Source of the DNA: Lachnospiraceae bacterium
Lineage (GTDB): Bacteria > Bacillota > Clostridia > Lachnospirales > Lachnospiraceae
Assembly: GCA_022510745.1 (NCBI GenBank)
Contig: JAFLSY010000009.1
Span: forward strand, 62,001-126,000
DNA length: 64,000 nt
Direction: 5' to 3'
Shown: positions 25,314 to 34,505 of the stretch, piece after piece
Position numbering within the stretch: position 1 is the first letter of the stretch
Layout: every line of letters begins with the position of its first letter
Notes under the pieces: generated by a model
What the model was told of the DNA's origin: nothing
What the model saw: only the letters and a program-made list of their open reading frames with translations
Database searches by the model: none
Made by a program: the position numbers and the translations under genes

Positions 25314-25484
25314 TGTGGATACTGTGGAAAATGTGGATGAACGAAAAAACGCCTGTTTTTTAATATCGCTTTTTTAGAAAAAATCAGACTTTGGGGTTTC
25401 TCCTCAATATCCACGATTAAAATAAAAATATCCACAACTTTTTTGTTTCAAAAACAATCAAAAAATTGTGGATATTGTGGACAA
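25314..25484. other. Cluster of seven DnaA-box-like 9-mers
   Basis: Three 9-mers abut exactly: TGTGGATAC (25314), TGTGGAAAA (25323) and TGTGGATGA (25332). Two more abut at 25467 (TGTGGATAT) and 25476 (TGTGGACAA). Inverted sites lie at 25407 (ATATCCACG) and 25428 (ATATCCACA). Six differ from TTATCCACA/TGTGGATAA by one base, one by two. An AT-rich stretch separates the groups. The cluster fills the gap between dnaD and murC; the rest of 25177-25313 has nothing identified. Confidence 0.65.
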
Positions 25485-26864
25485 CTAAATGCCCAAAAGA
25501 TTTTCTCCGATTTTATGCACATCTCCGGCACCCATAGTTATCAACAAATCGCCGTTGATACAATTTTGCAATAAAAAATTTTCAATCTCATCAAAAGAGG
25601 GAAAATAAAAGCATTCACTGCCCAGCTTTTGCACCTCTTCCATCAGGGTACGGGAGCTGATTCCCAGTGTATCGGTTTCCCGGGCGGCGTAAATATCCGC
25701 CAGTACTACCTTATCCGCCAGAGAGAGCGCTTTGGCAAAATCTTCCATAAAGGCTTTGGTCCGCGAATAAGTATGGGGTTGGAAGACGCACCAAAGCGTT
25801 TTATGGGGATATTTCGCGGCAGCTTTTAAAGTTGCGGTAATTTCCGTAGGGTGGTGTGCATAATCATCTATTATAGTAACGCCTCCGATGCTGCCTTTAT
25901 ACTCAAAGCGTCTGTCGGTACCGTGAAAGGCGGCTAAGGCGGCCGCACTGACGGAAAGATCAATGTGAAGCAGATCCGCTAAAGCCAGAGCTGCCAGTGC
26001 ATTACAGATATTGTGCTCACCCGGAACGGAAAGAGAAATCTGATTGCTCCGTCCGTCCGGCGTATGCAGCGTAAAAGTGGGACAACCGGTATCGCCATAG
26101 GAAATCTCCTCAGGATAATAATCGTTTTTACTATCCATGCCAAAGGTGATCACGCGGCAGGAAAGCCTCTCCGTAATCTCGCTCAGTCTGTCTATGCCGC
26201 CGCCCACGATCAAGGTGCCGTCCGCAGGGATTAACTCGGCAAAACGCCTAAAAGAGCAGCGGATATCTTCAATATCCTTAAAAAAGTCCAGATGGTCTTC
26301 TTCTATATTAAGGATAATGCCGATGCTGGGAAAGAAACTTAAGAAACTGTTGGTATATTCACAGGCTTCCGTCACAAAATAACCGGAGTGCCCTACCCGG
26401 ATATTCCCGCCGATGGATTTTAAAATACCGCCGATGGACAGGGTCGGATCTAAATCAGCCCTAAGCAGGATTTCCGATACCATGGAGGTGGTAGTGGTTT
26501 TTCCGTGGGTGCCGCTGATGGCAATAGGTGTCTGATAGTTGCGCATCATCTCACCCAAAAGCTCGGCTCTTGTCAAACTGGGAATCCCCATCCTTTGGAC
26601 CGCGATATATTCAGGGTTATCGGGATGAATGGCACTGGTAAATACGGCGCAGTCAATATCGGAAGTAATATTGCTTTCCCTCTGCCCGTAAAAAACGGTA
26701 ATACCCTTGGCTTCCAGAACTTCCGTAAGGGCGGATTTCTCTCTGTCCGAGCCGCTCACCCGGAAACCTGCTTCCCGCAGTACTTCCGCGAGTCCGCTCA
26801 TGCTGATGCCCCCGATGCCCACAAAATATATGTGCGAGGGGTGGTTAAAATCAATCTGATACAT
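25485..26864 (-). CDS. murC: UDP-N-acetylmuramate--L-alanine ligase
   Basis: A 459-residue cytoplasmic ligase that adds L-Ala to UDP-MurNAc with ATP, the first peptide step of peptidoglycan. The N-terminal UDP-binding domain starts IYFVGIGGISMSGLAEVL; the ATP loop is SGTHGKTTTTSMV near 112-124; then NIEEDHLDFF (Mg/UDP contacts) and the C-terminal domain motif DDYAHHPTEI (KDDYAHHP type). Length is typical. It starts at ATG 26864 and ends exactly where the DnaA-box cluster begins. Upstream to glgC lies a divergent 321-base promoter region. Confidence 0.95.
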   Translation of the reverse strand: MYQIDFNHPSHIYFVGIGGISMSGLAEVLREAGFRVSGSDREKSALTEVLEAKGITVFYGQRESNITSDIDCAVFTSAIHPDNPEYIAVQRMGIPSLTRAELLGEMMRNYQTPIAISGTHGKTTTTSMVSEILLRADLDPTLSIGGILKSIGGNIRVGHSGYFVTEACEYTNSFLSFFPSIGIILNIEEDHLDFFKDIEDIRCSFRRFAELIPADGTLIVGGGIDRLSEITERLSCRVITFGMDSKNDYYPEEISYGDTGCPTFTLHTPDGRSNQISLSVPGEHNICNALAALALADLLHIDLSVSAAALAAFHGTDRRFEYKGSIGGVTIIDDYAHHPTEITATLKAAAKYPHKTLWCVFQPHTYSRTKAFMEDFAKALSLADKVVLADIYAARETDTLGISSRTLMEEVQKLGSECFYFPSFDEIENFLLQNCINGDLLITMGAGDVHKIGENLLGI

Positions 26865-27111
26865 AATGCCACTTCCTGTTTATTTGTTTTATTATTATAT
26901 TGTAATATTATACGCATTTGCTGGCCAAAAAACAAATAATAAATGCACATGGCGGTGAAAAATTTCCCAAATACTCAAAATGACAAAGAAATATAGTATA
27001 CAACTTTAAACGTGTGGTCAAAATGCACAAAAATAAGAAAGAATATTTAGATATAATGTAAATAATACCCATAAAAATAGTAAAAAAGTCATATTTTTTT
27101 TGCTATTTTGA

Positions 27112-27140
27112 TTTACCTTTTTTAAGTGGTGTGTTATAAT
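27112..27140 (+). promoter_or_regulatory. glgC promoter, extended -10
   Basis: TTTACC (27112-27117), a 17-bp spacer and TATAAT (27135-27140) with TG one base before it (TGTTATAAT), an extended -10 sigma-A promoter. It lies 46 bp before the glgC start. The rest of the divergent region 26865-27111 is very AT-rich with no gene; it should also hold the murC promoter. Confidence 0.65.
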
Positions 27141-27185
27141 GAGGAAAACATTAGAATCTAATGACTAGTTGTAAGAGGTGATAGT

Positions 27186-28454
27186 ATGATTAAAAAAGAA
27201 ATGATTGCCATGTTACTGGCCGGCGGCCAGGGAAGCCGCCTGGGTGTCCTGACATCCAAAGTAGCAAAACCGGCAGTTTCCTTTGGCGGAAAGTATCGTA
27301 TTATTGATTTCCCGCTGAGCAACTGCATTAATTCAGGAGTAGACACCGTAGGTGTCTTGACGCAGTACCAGCCTCTCAGGCTGAATACCCATATCGGGAT
27401 TGGTATTCCTTGGGATCTTGACCGAAATTTCGGTGGAGTTTCCGTATTGCCACCTTATGAAAAGAGTTCCAACAGCGAGTGGTACACCGGTACGGCTAAT
27501 GCCATCTATCAGAATATTGAATATATGGAAAGCTTTAATCCGGAATATGTACTGATTCTTTCCGGGGATCATATTTATAAGATGGACTATGAAGTAATGT
27601 TGGACTTCCACAAGGCTAACAATGCGGAAGTTACCATTGCGGTTATGCCCGTTCCCGTAGAAGAAGCCAGCCGGTTCGGTATTATCATCACGGATGAGAA
27701 CCGCAAGATTCAGGATTTTGAAGAGAAGCCTGCTAATCCCAGAAGCAATTTGGCAAGTATGGGTATTTATATTTTCAACTGGAAGACGCTGCGTGATTCT
27801 CTGATTGCCATGGCAGAGCAGCCGGCGTTGGATTTCGGTAAGCATGTGATTCCTTATTGCCATGAAAAGGGACAGCCTTTGTATGCTTACGAATTTAACG
27901 GCTACTGGAAGGATGTAGGAACTTTGAGCTCCTATTGGGAGGCTAACATGGAACTGATCGATATCGTTCCCGAGTTTAACCTCTATGAAGAATATTGGAA
28001 GATCTATACCAAGAGCGAGAGCCTTCCGCCCCAGTACATATCTCAGGACAGCGTGATAGAACGCAGCATTATCGGTGAGGGTACGGATATATACGGTAAG
28101 GTATATAATTCCGTTATCGGCTGCGGCGTTACCATCGGGAAGGATACGGTGGTGCGGGATTCCATCATTATGAACAATACCTGCATTCAGAGCGGCTGTG
28201 AAATTAACAAGGCCATTATCGCAGAGAATGTCCGGATCTGTGATGGCGTGCAATTAGGCGTAGGTGAAGAAGCCCAGAATGACATAGCGCCCCATATTTA
28301 TAACAACGGACTTGTTACCGTAGGAGAGAAGAGTGTTATTCCTAAGAATGTAAAAGTGGGCAAAAATACGGTCATTTCCGGTGTGACAACATTGGATGAC
28401 TATGAAAATTCCACTCTCGCAAGTGGTAAATCTTTGATTAAGGCAGGTGAATAA
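27186..28454 (+). CDS. glgC: Glucose-1-phosphate adenylyltransferase, catalytic subunit
   Basis: A 422-residue enzyme making ADP-glucose for glycogen. The N-terminal nucleotidyltransferase domain has [19 protein letters not shown] (residues 13-31), the ATP/G1P loop with catalytic Arg and Lys, and [12 protein letters not shown] (metal-binding Asp). The FEEKP substrate motif lies near 178-182, and a left-handed beta-helix of LbH hexapeptides covers about 295-410. Length fits GlgC. AAGAGGTG precedes ATG 27186. It is followed 2 bases later by glgD, the regulatory partner; in Bacillus-type enzymes GlgC and GlgD form a heterotetramer. Confidence 0.95.
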   Translation: MIKKEMIAMLLAGGQGSRLGVLTSKVAKPAVSFGGKYRIIDFPLSNCINSGVDTVGVLTQYQPLRLNTHIGIGIPWDLDRNFGGVSVLPPYEKSSNSEWYTGTANAIYQNIEYMESFNPEYVLILSGDHIYKMDYEVMLDFHKANNAEVTIAVMPVPVEEASRFGIIITDENRKIQDFEEKPANPRSNLASMGIYIFNWKTLRDSLIAMAEQPALDFGKHVIPYCHEKGQPLYAYEFNGYWKDVGTLSSYWEANMELIDIVPEFNLYEEYWKIYTKSESLPPQYISQDSVIERSIIGEGTDIYGKVYNSVIGCGVTIGKDTVVRDSIIMNNTCIQSGCEINKAIIAENVRICDGVQLGVGEEAQNDIAPHIYNNGLVTVGEKSVIPKNVKVGKNTVISGVTTLDDYENSTLASGKSLIKAGE

Positions 28455-28456
28455 CA

Positions 28457-29575
28457 GTGAGAGCAATCGGAATTATTTTAGCAGGCGGAAACAATCACCG
28501 CATGAAAGAATTATCTCAGAGACGCGCGATCAGCGCTATGCCTGTTGCGGGCAGTTACCGCAGCATTGACTTCGTGCTTAGTAATATGTCCAATTCCAGG
28601 ATTCAGAAAGTTGCTGTATTTACACAGTACAACTCAGGAAGTCTGAATGAGCATCTGAATTCCTCTAAATGGTGGGATTTCGGACGTAAACAGGGTGGTC
28701 TCTATGTGCTGACTCCGACGGTAACCTCCGATAACAGCAATTGGTATCGCGGCACTGCGGATGCTATTTATCAGAATCTGGACTTCTTAAAGAAGAGCCA
28801 TGAACCTTATGTGGTAATCGCATCCGGAGACTGCGTATATAAGATGGATTTCAACAAGGTGCTGGAATATCATATTGATAAGAAGGCGGATATTACCGTG
28901 GTCTGCAAGGAAATGGACCCCGGAGTGAATATGGACCGTTACGGCACCATCAAGATGAATGAAGACTGCCGTATCGAGGAGTTTGAGGAGAAACCTCTTG
29001 TAGCCAAGACCAATACGGTTTCCTGCGGTATCTATGTTATCCGCAGACGCCAGTTGATTGAAATGGTGGAGCACTGTGCGGAAGAAGACAGATATGATTT
29101 TGTCAGGGATATTTTGATCCGCCACAAGGACATTAAGCGTATCTATGGCTATAAGGTGAAGGATTACTGGAGGAATATCGCTTCCGTAGAAGACTATTTT
29201 GGTACCAATATGGATTTCCTCAATCCGGAGGTGCGCAATTATTTCTTCAGGGAGTATCCCGATATCTATTCCAAGGTGGATGATCTGCCTCCTGCAAAAT
29301 ACAATGTGGGAGCACATATCAAAAACAGCTTGATCTCCAGCGGCTGTATTGTGAATGGCGTGGTGGAGAATTCCGTAGTATTCAAAAAGGGATATATCGG
29401 AAACAATTGTACCATCAAGAATTCCGTCATTTTAAATGATGTGTATATTGGGGATAACACACATATAGAGAATTGTATCGTGGAGAGCTGCAGCACTATC
29501 AGAGCAAATTCTTATCTGGTAGGAGAAGAAGGCATCAAGATTGTAGTGGAAAGAGATGAACGGTATGTGATTTAA
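28457..29575 (+). CDS. glgD: Glucose-1-phosphate adenylyltransferase, GlgD subunit
   Basis: A 372-residue GlgC paralogue. The nucleotide loop is altered to [20 protein letters not shown], with HRM replacing the GSRL of the active enzyme, and the first metal motif is SGDCVYKMD, in keeping with GlgD being a weakly active or regulatory subunit that boosts GlgC. The FEEKP motif and the C-terminal beta-helix ([19 protein letters not shown]) are kept. The start is GTG 28457, 2 bases after the glgC stop and within its translational reach. Glycogen operon with glgC. Confidence 0.9.
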   Translation: MRAIGIILAGGNNHRMKELSQRRAISAMPVAGSYRSIDFVLSNMSNSRIQKVAVFTQYNSGSLNEHLNSSKWWDFGRKQGGLYVLTPTVTSDNSNWYRGTADAIYQNLDFLKKSHEPYVVIASGDCVYKMDFNKVLEYHIDKKADITVVCKEMDPGVNMDRYGTIKMNEDCRIEEFEEKPLVAKTNTVSCGIYVIRRRQLIEMVEHCAEEDRYDFVRDILIRHKDIKRIYGYKVKDYWRNIASVEDYFGTNMDFLNPEVRNYFFREYPDIYSKVDDLPPAKYNVGAHIKNSLISSGCIVNGVVENSVVFKKGYIGNNCTIKNSVILNDVYIGDNTHIENCIVESCSTIRANSYLVGEEGIKIVVERDERYVI

Positions 29576-29595
29576 TTACTAAAGGGGGTTTCGAT

Positions 29596-29886
29596 ATGCA
29601 GATAACAGATGTTCGTGTCCGCAGAATCACAAAAGAAGGTAAAATGAAAGCCATTGTGTCTATTACGATAGATGATGAATTTGTTGTACATGACATCAAG
29701 GTGATCGAAGGGGAAAAAGGACTGTTCATTGCAATGCCCAGCAAAAAGGCAACGGATGGCGAATACCGCGATATAGCGCACCCTATCAATTCGGGAACCA
29801 GAGAGGCCATTCAGCAGACTATTCTGGAAAGCTATGAGCAAGCCCTTTTAGAACCGGAAGTAGAAATCGAATCAAAAAGGGCATAA
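29596..29886 (+). CDS. spoVG: Septation regulator SpoVG
   Basis: A 96-residue protein of the SpoVG family: [20 protein letters not shown], then [14 protein letters not shown] and the hallmark [10 protein letters not shown] with RDIAHPI. SpoVG binds DNA and RNA and affects septation, sporulation and capsule or virulence genes in Firmicutes. AAGGGGG precedes ATG 29596 by 7 bases. It is 20 bases after glgD and ends at an intrinsic terminator, so it may be read with glgCD. Confidence 0.95.
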   Translation: MQITDVRVRRITKEGKMKAIVSITIDDEFVVHDIKVIEGEKGLFIAMPSKKATDGEYRDIAHPINSGTREAIQQTILESYEQALLEPEVEIESKRA

Positions 29887-29897
29887 TATGTCTGAGA

Positions 29898-29931
29898 AGA
29901 CGCTGCATCCTGAGGATGCGGCGTCTTTTTT
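29898..29931 (+). terminator. Terminator after spoVG
   Basis: Stem AGACGCTGCATCC / GGATGCGGCGTCT with one mismatch and a TGA loop (29898-29926), followed by T5. It ends the glgC-glgD-spoVG unit. Confidence 0.9.
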
Positions 29932-30045
29932 CTTGCCAGCTTTTCCCGTGCAAGGTATAATGACCTTATTCAAGGCATGAAACGGCCGGATGGCCATCCA
30001 TGCCATGAGCACGCTGCATAGAAAGAAAACGAGAAGGGAAAAAGT

Positions 30046-30606
30046 ATGTTTATTATTGTAGGATTGGGAAATCCGGGCCGGGAATATGAGGATACCAGGC
30101 ATAATATCGGATTTCGTGTCATAGAAACATTAGCGGAACAGGAGCGGATTCCGGTTCTGGAAAAAAAGCACCGGGCGCTGATCGGCAAAGGTTATATTGA
30201 TGGACAGAAAGTGATTCTGGCGAAGCCTCTGACCTATATGAATCTCAGTGGGGAGTGTGTCAGAGAACTGGTGGATTATTACAAGATTGATGAGAAAAAA
30301 GAGCTGCTTATAATTTCTGATGATATCAGCCTGCCCCCGGGACAGCTGAGGCTGCGTAAAAAAGGGAGTGCAGGAGGTCACAACGGTCTGAAAAATATTA
30401 TTGCCCATTTGGGACATGAGGAATTTATGCGCCTGAAAATGGGCGTGGGAGAAAAGCCCGAGGGGTGGGATCTGGCGGATTATGTGCTGGGGCATTTTTC
30501 CAGGGAAGAAAAAAAGGAAATGGAAATGGCTGCAGGCGAGGCAGCTAAAGCTGTCCGTACGGTACTGGATGAAGGAATCGAGGCAGCGATGAACCGTTTT
30601 AATTAA
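30046..30606 (+). CDS. pth: Peptidyl-tRNA hydrolase
   Basis: A 186-residue enzyme that frees tRNA from dropped peptidyl-tRNA. Conserved motifs: GLGNPGREYEDTRHNIGF (Asn and catalytic His20 region), KPLTYMNLSGE, ISDDISLPPGQLRLRKKGSAGGHNGLKNI and LKMGVG. Length is typical. GAAGGGAAAAAGT precedes ATG 30046. It lies 32 bases before mfd, the common pth-mfd pairing in Firmicutes. The 114-base gap to the spoVG terminator holds a possible promoter but no clear boxes. Confidence 0.95.
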   Translation: MFIIVGLGNPGREYEDTRHNIGFRVIETLAEQERIPVLEKKHRALIGKGYIDGQKVILAKPLTYMNLSGECVRELVDYYKIDEKKELLIISDDISLPPGQLRLRKKGSAGGHNGLKNIIAHLGHEEFMRLKMGVGEKPEGWDLADYVLGHFSREEKKEMEMAAGEAAKAVRTVLDEGIEAAMNRFN

Positions 30607-30637
30607 CTGCCGTTTAGCGGCAAAATAAGGAGTAGAC

Positions 30638-33600
30638 ATGCAGGCATTACTGGCACCTCTGCGAGAACTGGCAGAGTTTGAAGAAATAGAAAAATTAATA
30701 AGCGGCGGCCGTCCGGCTGCCATTACCGGCTGCGTGGATTCTCAGAAGCTGCATATGGTGTATGGTCTGGGGGAACGCTTTAAATATCGGGTTATTATCA
30801 CCTACAGCGATCTGCGGGCCCGGGAAATCTATGAAGAATACAAGTTTTATGACAGGAATGTCATGCTCTATCCCGCGAAGGATCTCATTTTCTTTCAGGC
30901 AGATATCCATGGCAATAAACTGACTACGGAACGGGTAAGGGTTCTGCGCCGCATGGCACAGGAGCGCCCTTTCACGCTGGTTACAACCTTTGCCGCTCTG
31001 ATGACGCCGCAGGCAGTCTGGAAACCTGAGGACACGGTCTATATTGATAAAAAGACGGTTTTAGAGGAAGGACATCTGGCGGAAAAACTGGTGGCAATGG
31101 GCTATGAGAAAAGCTATCAGGTGGAGGCACCGGGACAGTTTTCCATACGGGGCGGTATCGTGGATATTTTTGATGTAACGGAGGAAAATCCTTACCGCAT
31201 TGAACTGTGGGGCGATGAAGTAGAGTCCATACGCAGCTTTGACGTGCTGAGCCAACGCTCCATTGAACAGCTTTCTTCCCTGCGCATTTATCCGGCTTCG
31301 GAATTTGTACTTTCCGAGAAAGCGCTGCAGGAGGGCTTTGCACGTTTGGAAAAGGAAGCCGCAGAAAGAGAAGCTTTTTTCAGAGAACGTTTTCAGACAG
31401 AGGAAGCCCACCGGATAGCTATGCAGATAAAAGAATTAAAAGAGCAGGCGCTTGAATTTCAAAATTATTCCTCCTTAGAAGGCTATATCCGTTATTTTTA
31501 TGAAGAAAAAGAGTTAAAGAATCTGTTAGAACTTCTGCCGTCAGGGCACTGTCTGTTTCTGGACGAGCCTGCCCGCATCAGAGAGCAGGCGGAAGCGGTG
31601 GAACTGGAATTCAGGGAAAGCATGACAAACAGGGCGGAAAAAGGCTATATTCTTTCCGGGCAGATGGAATTGCTCTATAGCAGTGAGCAGGTGGCGGCCA
31701 TGCTGCAGCGGACCGGTTTTGTCACCTTGGCGGCTATGGAACTGAAAAATCCGCTGATCAAAGTACAGCGCCATTTTGACATACAGGTCAGGAGCATTTC
31801 TTCCTATAACAGCAGCTTTGAATCTCTGGTGAAAGATTTAAAACGCTATAAAAAGAACGATTGCCGGGTACTGCTTTTATCCGGTTCCCGTACCAGAGCC
31901 GAGCGGTTGGCTGAGGATTTGCGGGAACAGGAGATTTCGGCGGTCTATACCCAGAATCCGGAGCGGGAAGTGCAGCCCGGCGAGGTGCTGACCTGCTATG
32001 GGCATGTGGGAAAGGGCTTTGAATATCCGCTCCTTAAGTTTGTTGTGATTGCGGAAAGCGATATTTTCGGAGCGGGACGGAAGAAGAAAAAACGGAAACC
32101 CCGATACGAAGGGCAGAAGATAAAGGATTTTAACGAACTGCGGGTAGGGGATTATGTAGTGCATGAAAGCCACGGTCTGGGTATTTACCGCGGTATTGAA
32201 AAGGTAGAGGTGGAGAAAGTCGTCAAAGATTATTTAAAGATCGAGTATCGGGACGGCGGCAACCTCTATATTCTGGCTACCGGTCTGGATGTCATTCAAA
32301 AGTATGCCTCTGCGGATGCCAAAACGCCCAAGTTAAATAAGCTGGGCAGTCAGGAGTGGAATAAGACCAAGGCCAAAGTGCGCACCGCCGTGGATGAAGT
32401 GGCAAAGGACTTAGTGGAGCTATACGCTATCAGGCAGCAGTCGGAGGGCTTTCAATACGGACCGGACACGGTGTGGCAGAGGGAATTTGAAGAAATGTTT
32501 CCCTTTGAGGAAACGGAGGATCAGTTAGCGGCCATTGCCGATACGAAGGCGGATATGGAGAGCAAAAAGATTATGGACCGCTTGGTCTGCGGCGATGTGG
32601 GCTACGGCAAAACGGAAATTGCCATACGGGCCGCTTTCAAAGCGGTGCAGGAGGGCAAGCAGGTGGTTTATCTGGTGCCTACTACCATTTTAGCCCAGCA
32701 GCATTTCGGTACTTTCACTCAGCGAATGAAGGATTTCCCTGTAAGGATTGAACTCTTGTCACGGTTTCGCAGCGCTGCACAGCAGAAGAAGACCATAGAA
32801 GATTTAAAAAAAGGCATGGTGGATATTGTGATCGGTACCCATCGGGTGCTTTCTGCCGATGTGGTCTTTAAGGATTTAGGGCTTTTAGTCATTGACGAGG
32901 AGCAGCGCTTTGGTGTGGCGCATAAAGAGAAGATCAAAAAGATGAAGGAAAATGTGGATGTTCTGACATTGACGGCTACGCCCATTCCCCGTACCCTGCT
33001 CATGAGTCTGATCGGCATTCGGGACATGAGTGTGTTAGAGGAGGCGCCGGGCGACAGACAGCCCATTCAGACCTATGTCATGGAATATAATGAAGAGATG
33101 GTACGGGAGGCCATTGTGCGGGAGCTTGCCAGAGAGGGACAGGTCTATTACGTCTATAACCGGGTCAGCAATATTGCGGATGTAGCGGCCGCATTGCAGA
33201 AACTGGTGCCGGAGGCGGTGGTGGCCTTTGCCCATGGGCAGATGAAGGAGCAGGAACTGGAGCGCATTATGTACGATTTTATAAACGGAGAAATTGATGT
33301 TCTGGTTTCCACCACCATCATTGAAACGGGACTGGATATTTCCAATGTGAATACCATGATCATTCACGATTCCGACAATATGGGACTCTCCCAGCTCTAT
33401 CAGCTGCGCGGGCGCGTGGGACGCTCTAACAGAACAGCCTATGCCTTTTTAATGTATAAGCGGGATAAGATGTTAAAAGAGGTAGCGGAGAAACGTCTTG
33501 CCGCCATCAAAGAGTTTACGGAATTGGGGAGTGGTTTTAAGATCGCCATGCGGGATATGGAAATCAGGGGGGCAGGTAATCTGTTAGGAAAGCTGCAGCA

Positions 33601-34165
33601 TGGACATATGGAAGCGGTGGGCTACGATCTATACTGTAAAATGTTAAATGAGGCGGTAAAGAATCTGAAAGGAATCTCCACCATAGAAGATTTTACCACG
33701 GTAGTGGATATGGATGTGGATGCCTTTATTCCTGCGGAATATATTGTGAATGAAGTGCAGAAACTGGATATTTACAAGCGGATCGCGGGAATTGAGAACG
33801 AAAAAGAACGGGACGACATGAAGGATGAATTGCTGGACCGCTTCGGAGCCATTCCGAAATCCGTGGAGAATCTGCTGCGGATTGCTCTGATCAGGGTATC
33901 CGCCCATGCGCTGTACATGACGGAGATCAAGGGCAAGAACGAGAGAATCATCTTTACCTTCCGTCCGGATGCGGCATTGGAACCGGAAGGTGTACCGAGC
34001 CTGCTGAAAAAGTATCGGGACCGGCTTTTGTTTACCGCTTACGGAAATCCCTTCTTTACTTATAAGTATCGAAAAACAGGAATGGTAGAAAAGGATGCGG
34101 AGCTGCTTTTGGCGGATACGGAAGAACTGTTAAAAGAGATGGCGAAGCTGCTTTTAAAGGAATAG
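30638..34165 (+). CDS. mfd: Transcription-repair coupling factor Mfd
   Basis: A 1175-residue DNA translocase that removes stalled RNA polymerase and recruits UvrA. In order: a UvrB-like N-terminal domain (about 1-350, with FSIRGGIVDIFDV), the RNA-polymerase interaction domain (about 495-560: DFNELRVGDYVVHESHGLGIYRG), then the RecG-like SF2 motor with Walker A CGDVGYGKTE (near 651-660), VPTTILAQQHF, the DEEQ box (VIDEEQRFG), TATPIPRTL and helicase motif QLRGRVGRSNR, and the C-terminal domain that contacts the N terminus. Length and motifs are complete. The start ATG 30638 has AAGGAG 8 bases upstream. Genetic neighbours pth and spoVT are those usual in Clostridia. Confidence 0.97.
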   Translation: MQALLAPLRELAEFEEIEKLISGGRPAAITGCVDSQKLHMVYGLGERFKYRVIITYSDLRAREIYEEYKFYDRNVMLYPAKDLIFFQADIHGNKLTTERVRVLRRMAQERPFTLVTTFAALMTPQAVWKPEDTVYIDKKTVLEEGHLAEKLVAMGYEKSYQVEAPGQFSIRGGIVDIFDVTEENPYRIELWGDEVESIRSFDVLSQRSIEQLSSLRIYPASEFVLSEKALQEGFARLEKEAAEREAFFRERFQTEEAHRIAMQIKELKEQALEFQNYSSLEGYIRYFYEEKELKNLLELLPSGHCLFLDEPARIREQAEAVELEFRESMTNRAEKGYILSGQMELLYSSEQVAAMLQRTGFVTLAAMELKNPLIKVQRHFDIQVRSISSYNSSFESLVKDLKRYKKNDCRVLLLSGSRTRAERLAEDLREQEISAVYTQNPEREVQPGEVLTCYGHVGKGFEYPLLKFVVIAESDIFGAGRKKKKRKPRYEGQKIKDFNELRVGDYVVHESHGLGIYRGIEKVEVEKVVKDYLKIEYRDGGNLYILATGLDVIQKYASADAKTPKLNKLGSQEWNKTKAKVRTAVDEVAKDLVELYAIRQQSEGFQYGPDTVWQREFEEMFPFEETEDQLAAIADTKADMESKKIMDRLVCGDVGYGKTEIAIRAAFKAVQEGKQVVYLVPTTILAQQHFGTFTQRMKDFPVRIELLSRFRSAAQQKKTIEDLKKGMVDIVIGTHRVLSADVVFKDLGLLVIDEEQRFGVAHKEKIKKMKENVDVLTLTATPIPRTLLMSLIGIRDMSVLEEAPGDRQPIQTYVMEYNEEMVREAIVRELAREGQVYYVYNRVSNIADVAAALQKLVPEAVVAFAHGQMKEQELERIMYDFINGEIDVLVSTTIIETGLDISNVNTMIIHDSDNMGLSQLYQLRGRVGRSNRTAYAFLMYKRDKMLKEVAEKRLAAIKEFTELGSGFKIAMRDMEIRGAGNLLGKLQHGHMEAVGYDLYCKMLNEAVKNLKGISTIEDFTTVVDMDVDAFIPAEYIVNEVQKLDIYKRIAGIENEKERDDMKDELLDRFGAIPKSVENLLRIALIRVSAHALYMTEIKGKNERIIFTFRPDAALEPEGVPSLLKKYRDRLLFTAYGNPFFTYKYRKTGMVEKDAELLLADTEELLKEMAKLLLKE

Positions 34166-34290
34166 TATAAGCGCAATTAAGCAATTAAAGGCAATTAAGG
34201 GATTTTCAAAGTACGGATTATTGGACAGTAAAAATGATATCTTCTTTTCAGAACAGCAAACAACATACTCTGAAAGGAAGGTGCAAAAGC

Positions 34291-34392
34291 ATGAAAGGTT
34301 ATACGACAGCCAACGGTTATATGGGATATGTGGACGGTATCTATATCCTATTTGCCAGCGAAGAAGATTACAGGGATTACATTGCCGGTTAA
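34291..34392 (+). CDS. Conserved 33-residue small protein
   Basis: An ATG at 34291 opens MKGYTTANGYMGYVDGIYIL, continuing FASEEDYRDYIAG to TAA at 34390-34392. GGAAGGTG lies 8 to 15 bases upstream. Its Tyr/Gly-rich first half and acidic Tyr-rich tail (FASEEDY) have the look of a small protein I associate with Lachnospiraceae genomes. A perfect terminator hairpin overlaps its stop codon, so a dedicated short transcript is likely. Function unknown. Bases 34166-34290 hold nothing else apart from a run of GCAATTAA-type repeats. Confidence 0.65.
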   Translation: MKGYTTANGYMGYVDGIYILFASEEDYRDYIAG

Positions 34393-34414
34393 GAGTCTCT
34401 TAACCGGTAATTTT
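34381..34414 (+). terminator. Terminator overlapping the small protein stop
   Basis: Fourteen paired positions (34381-34394 with 34398-34411, one G-U) around a 3-nt loop, then TTTT. The left arm contains the last codons and stop of the 33-residue protein. Confidence 0.85.
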
Positions 34415-34505
34415 ATACATTCCTGCTTTACCCGTAAAGAGAGTTGCGGTATGATGGAAATAGATAATACTGAGTTTATTTCTATGTATTGAAGGAGGGA
34501 GAGTT

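Noticed and set aside
25208..25435. 75-codon minus-strand frame between dnaD and murC
   Set aside because: It runs through the DnaA-box cluster and lacks a ribosome site and motifs.
25314..25484. Chromosomal origin of replication
   Set aside because: No dnaA or dnaN beside it; only the box cluster is seen, so I report a DnaA-box cluster and leave origin function as an untested option.
27333..28253. 306-codon antisense frame opposite glgC
   Set aside because: Mirrors codon periodicity of glgC; no ribosome site, no domain.
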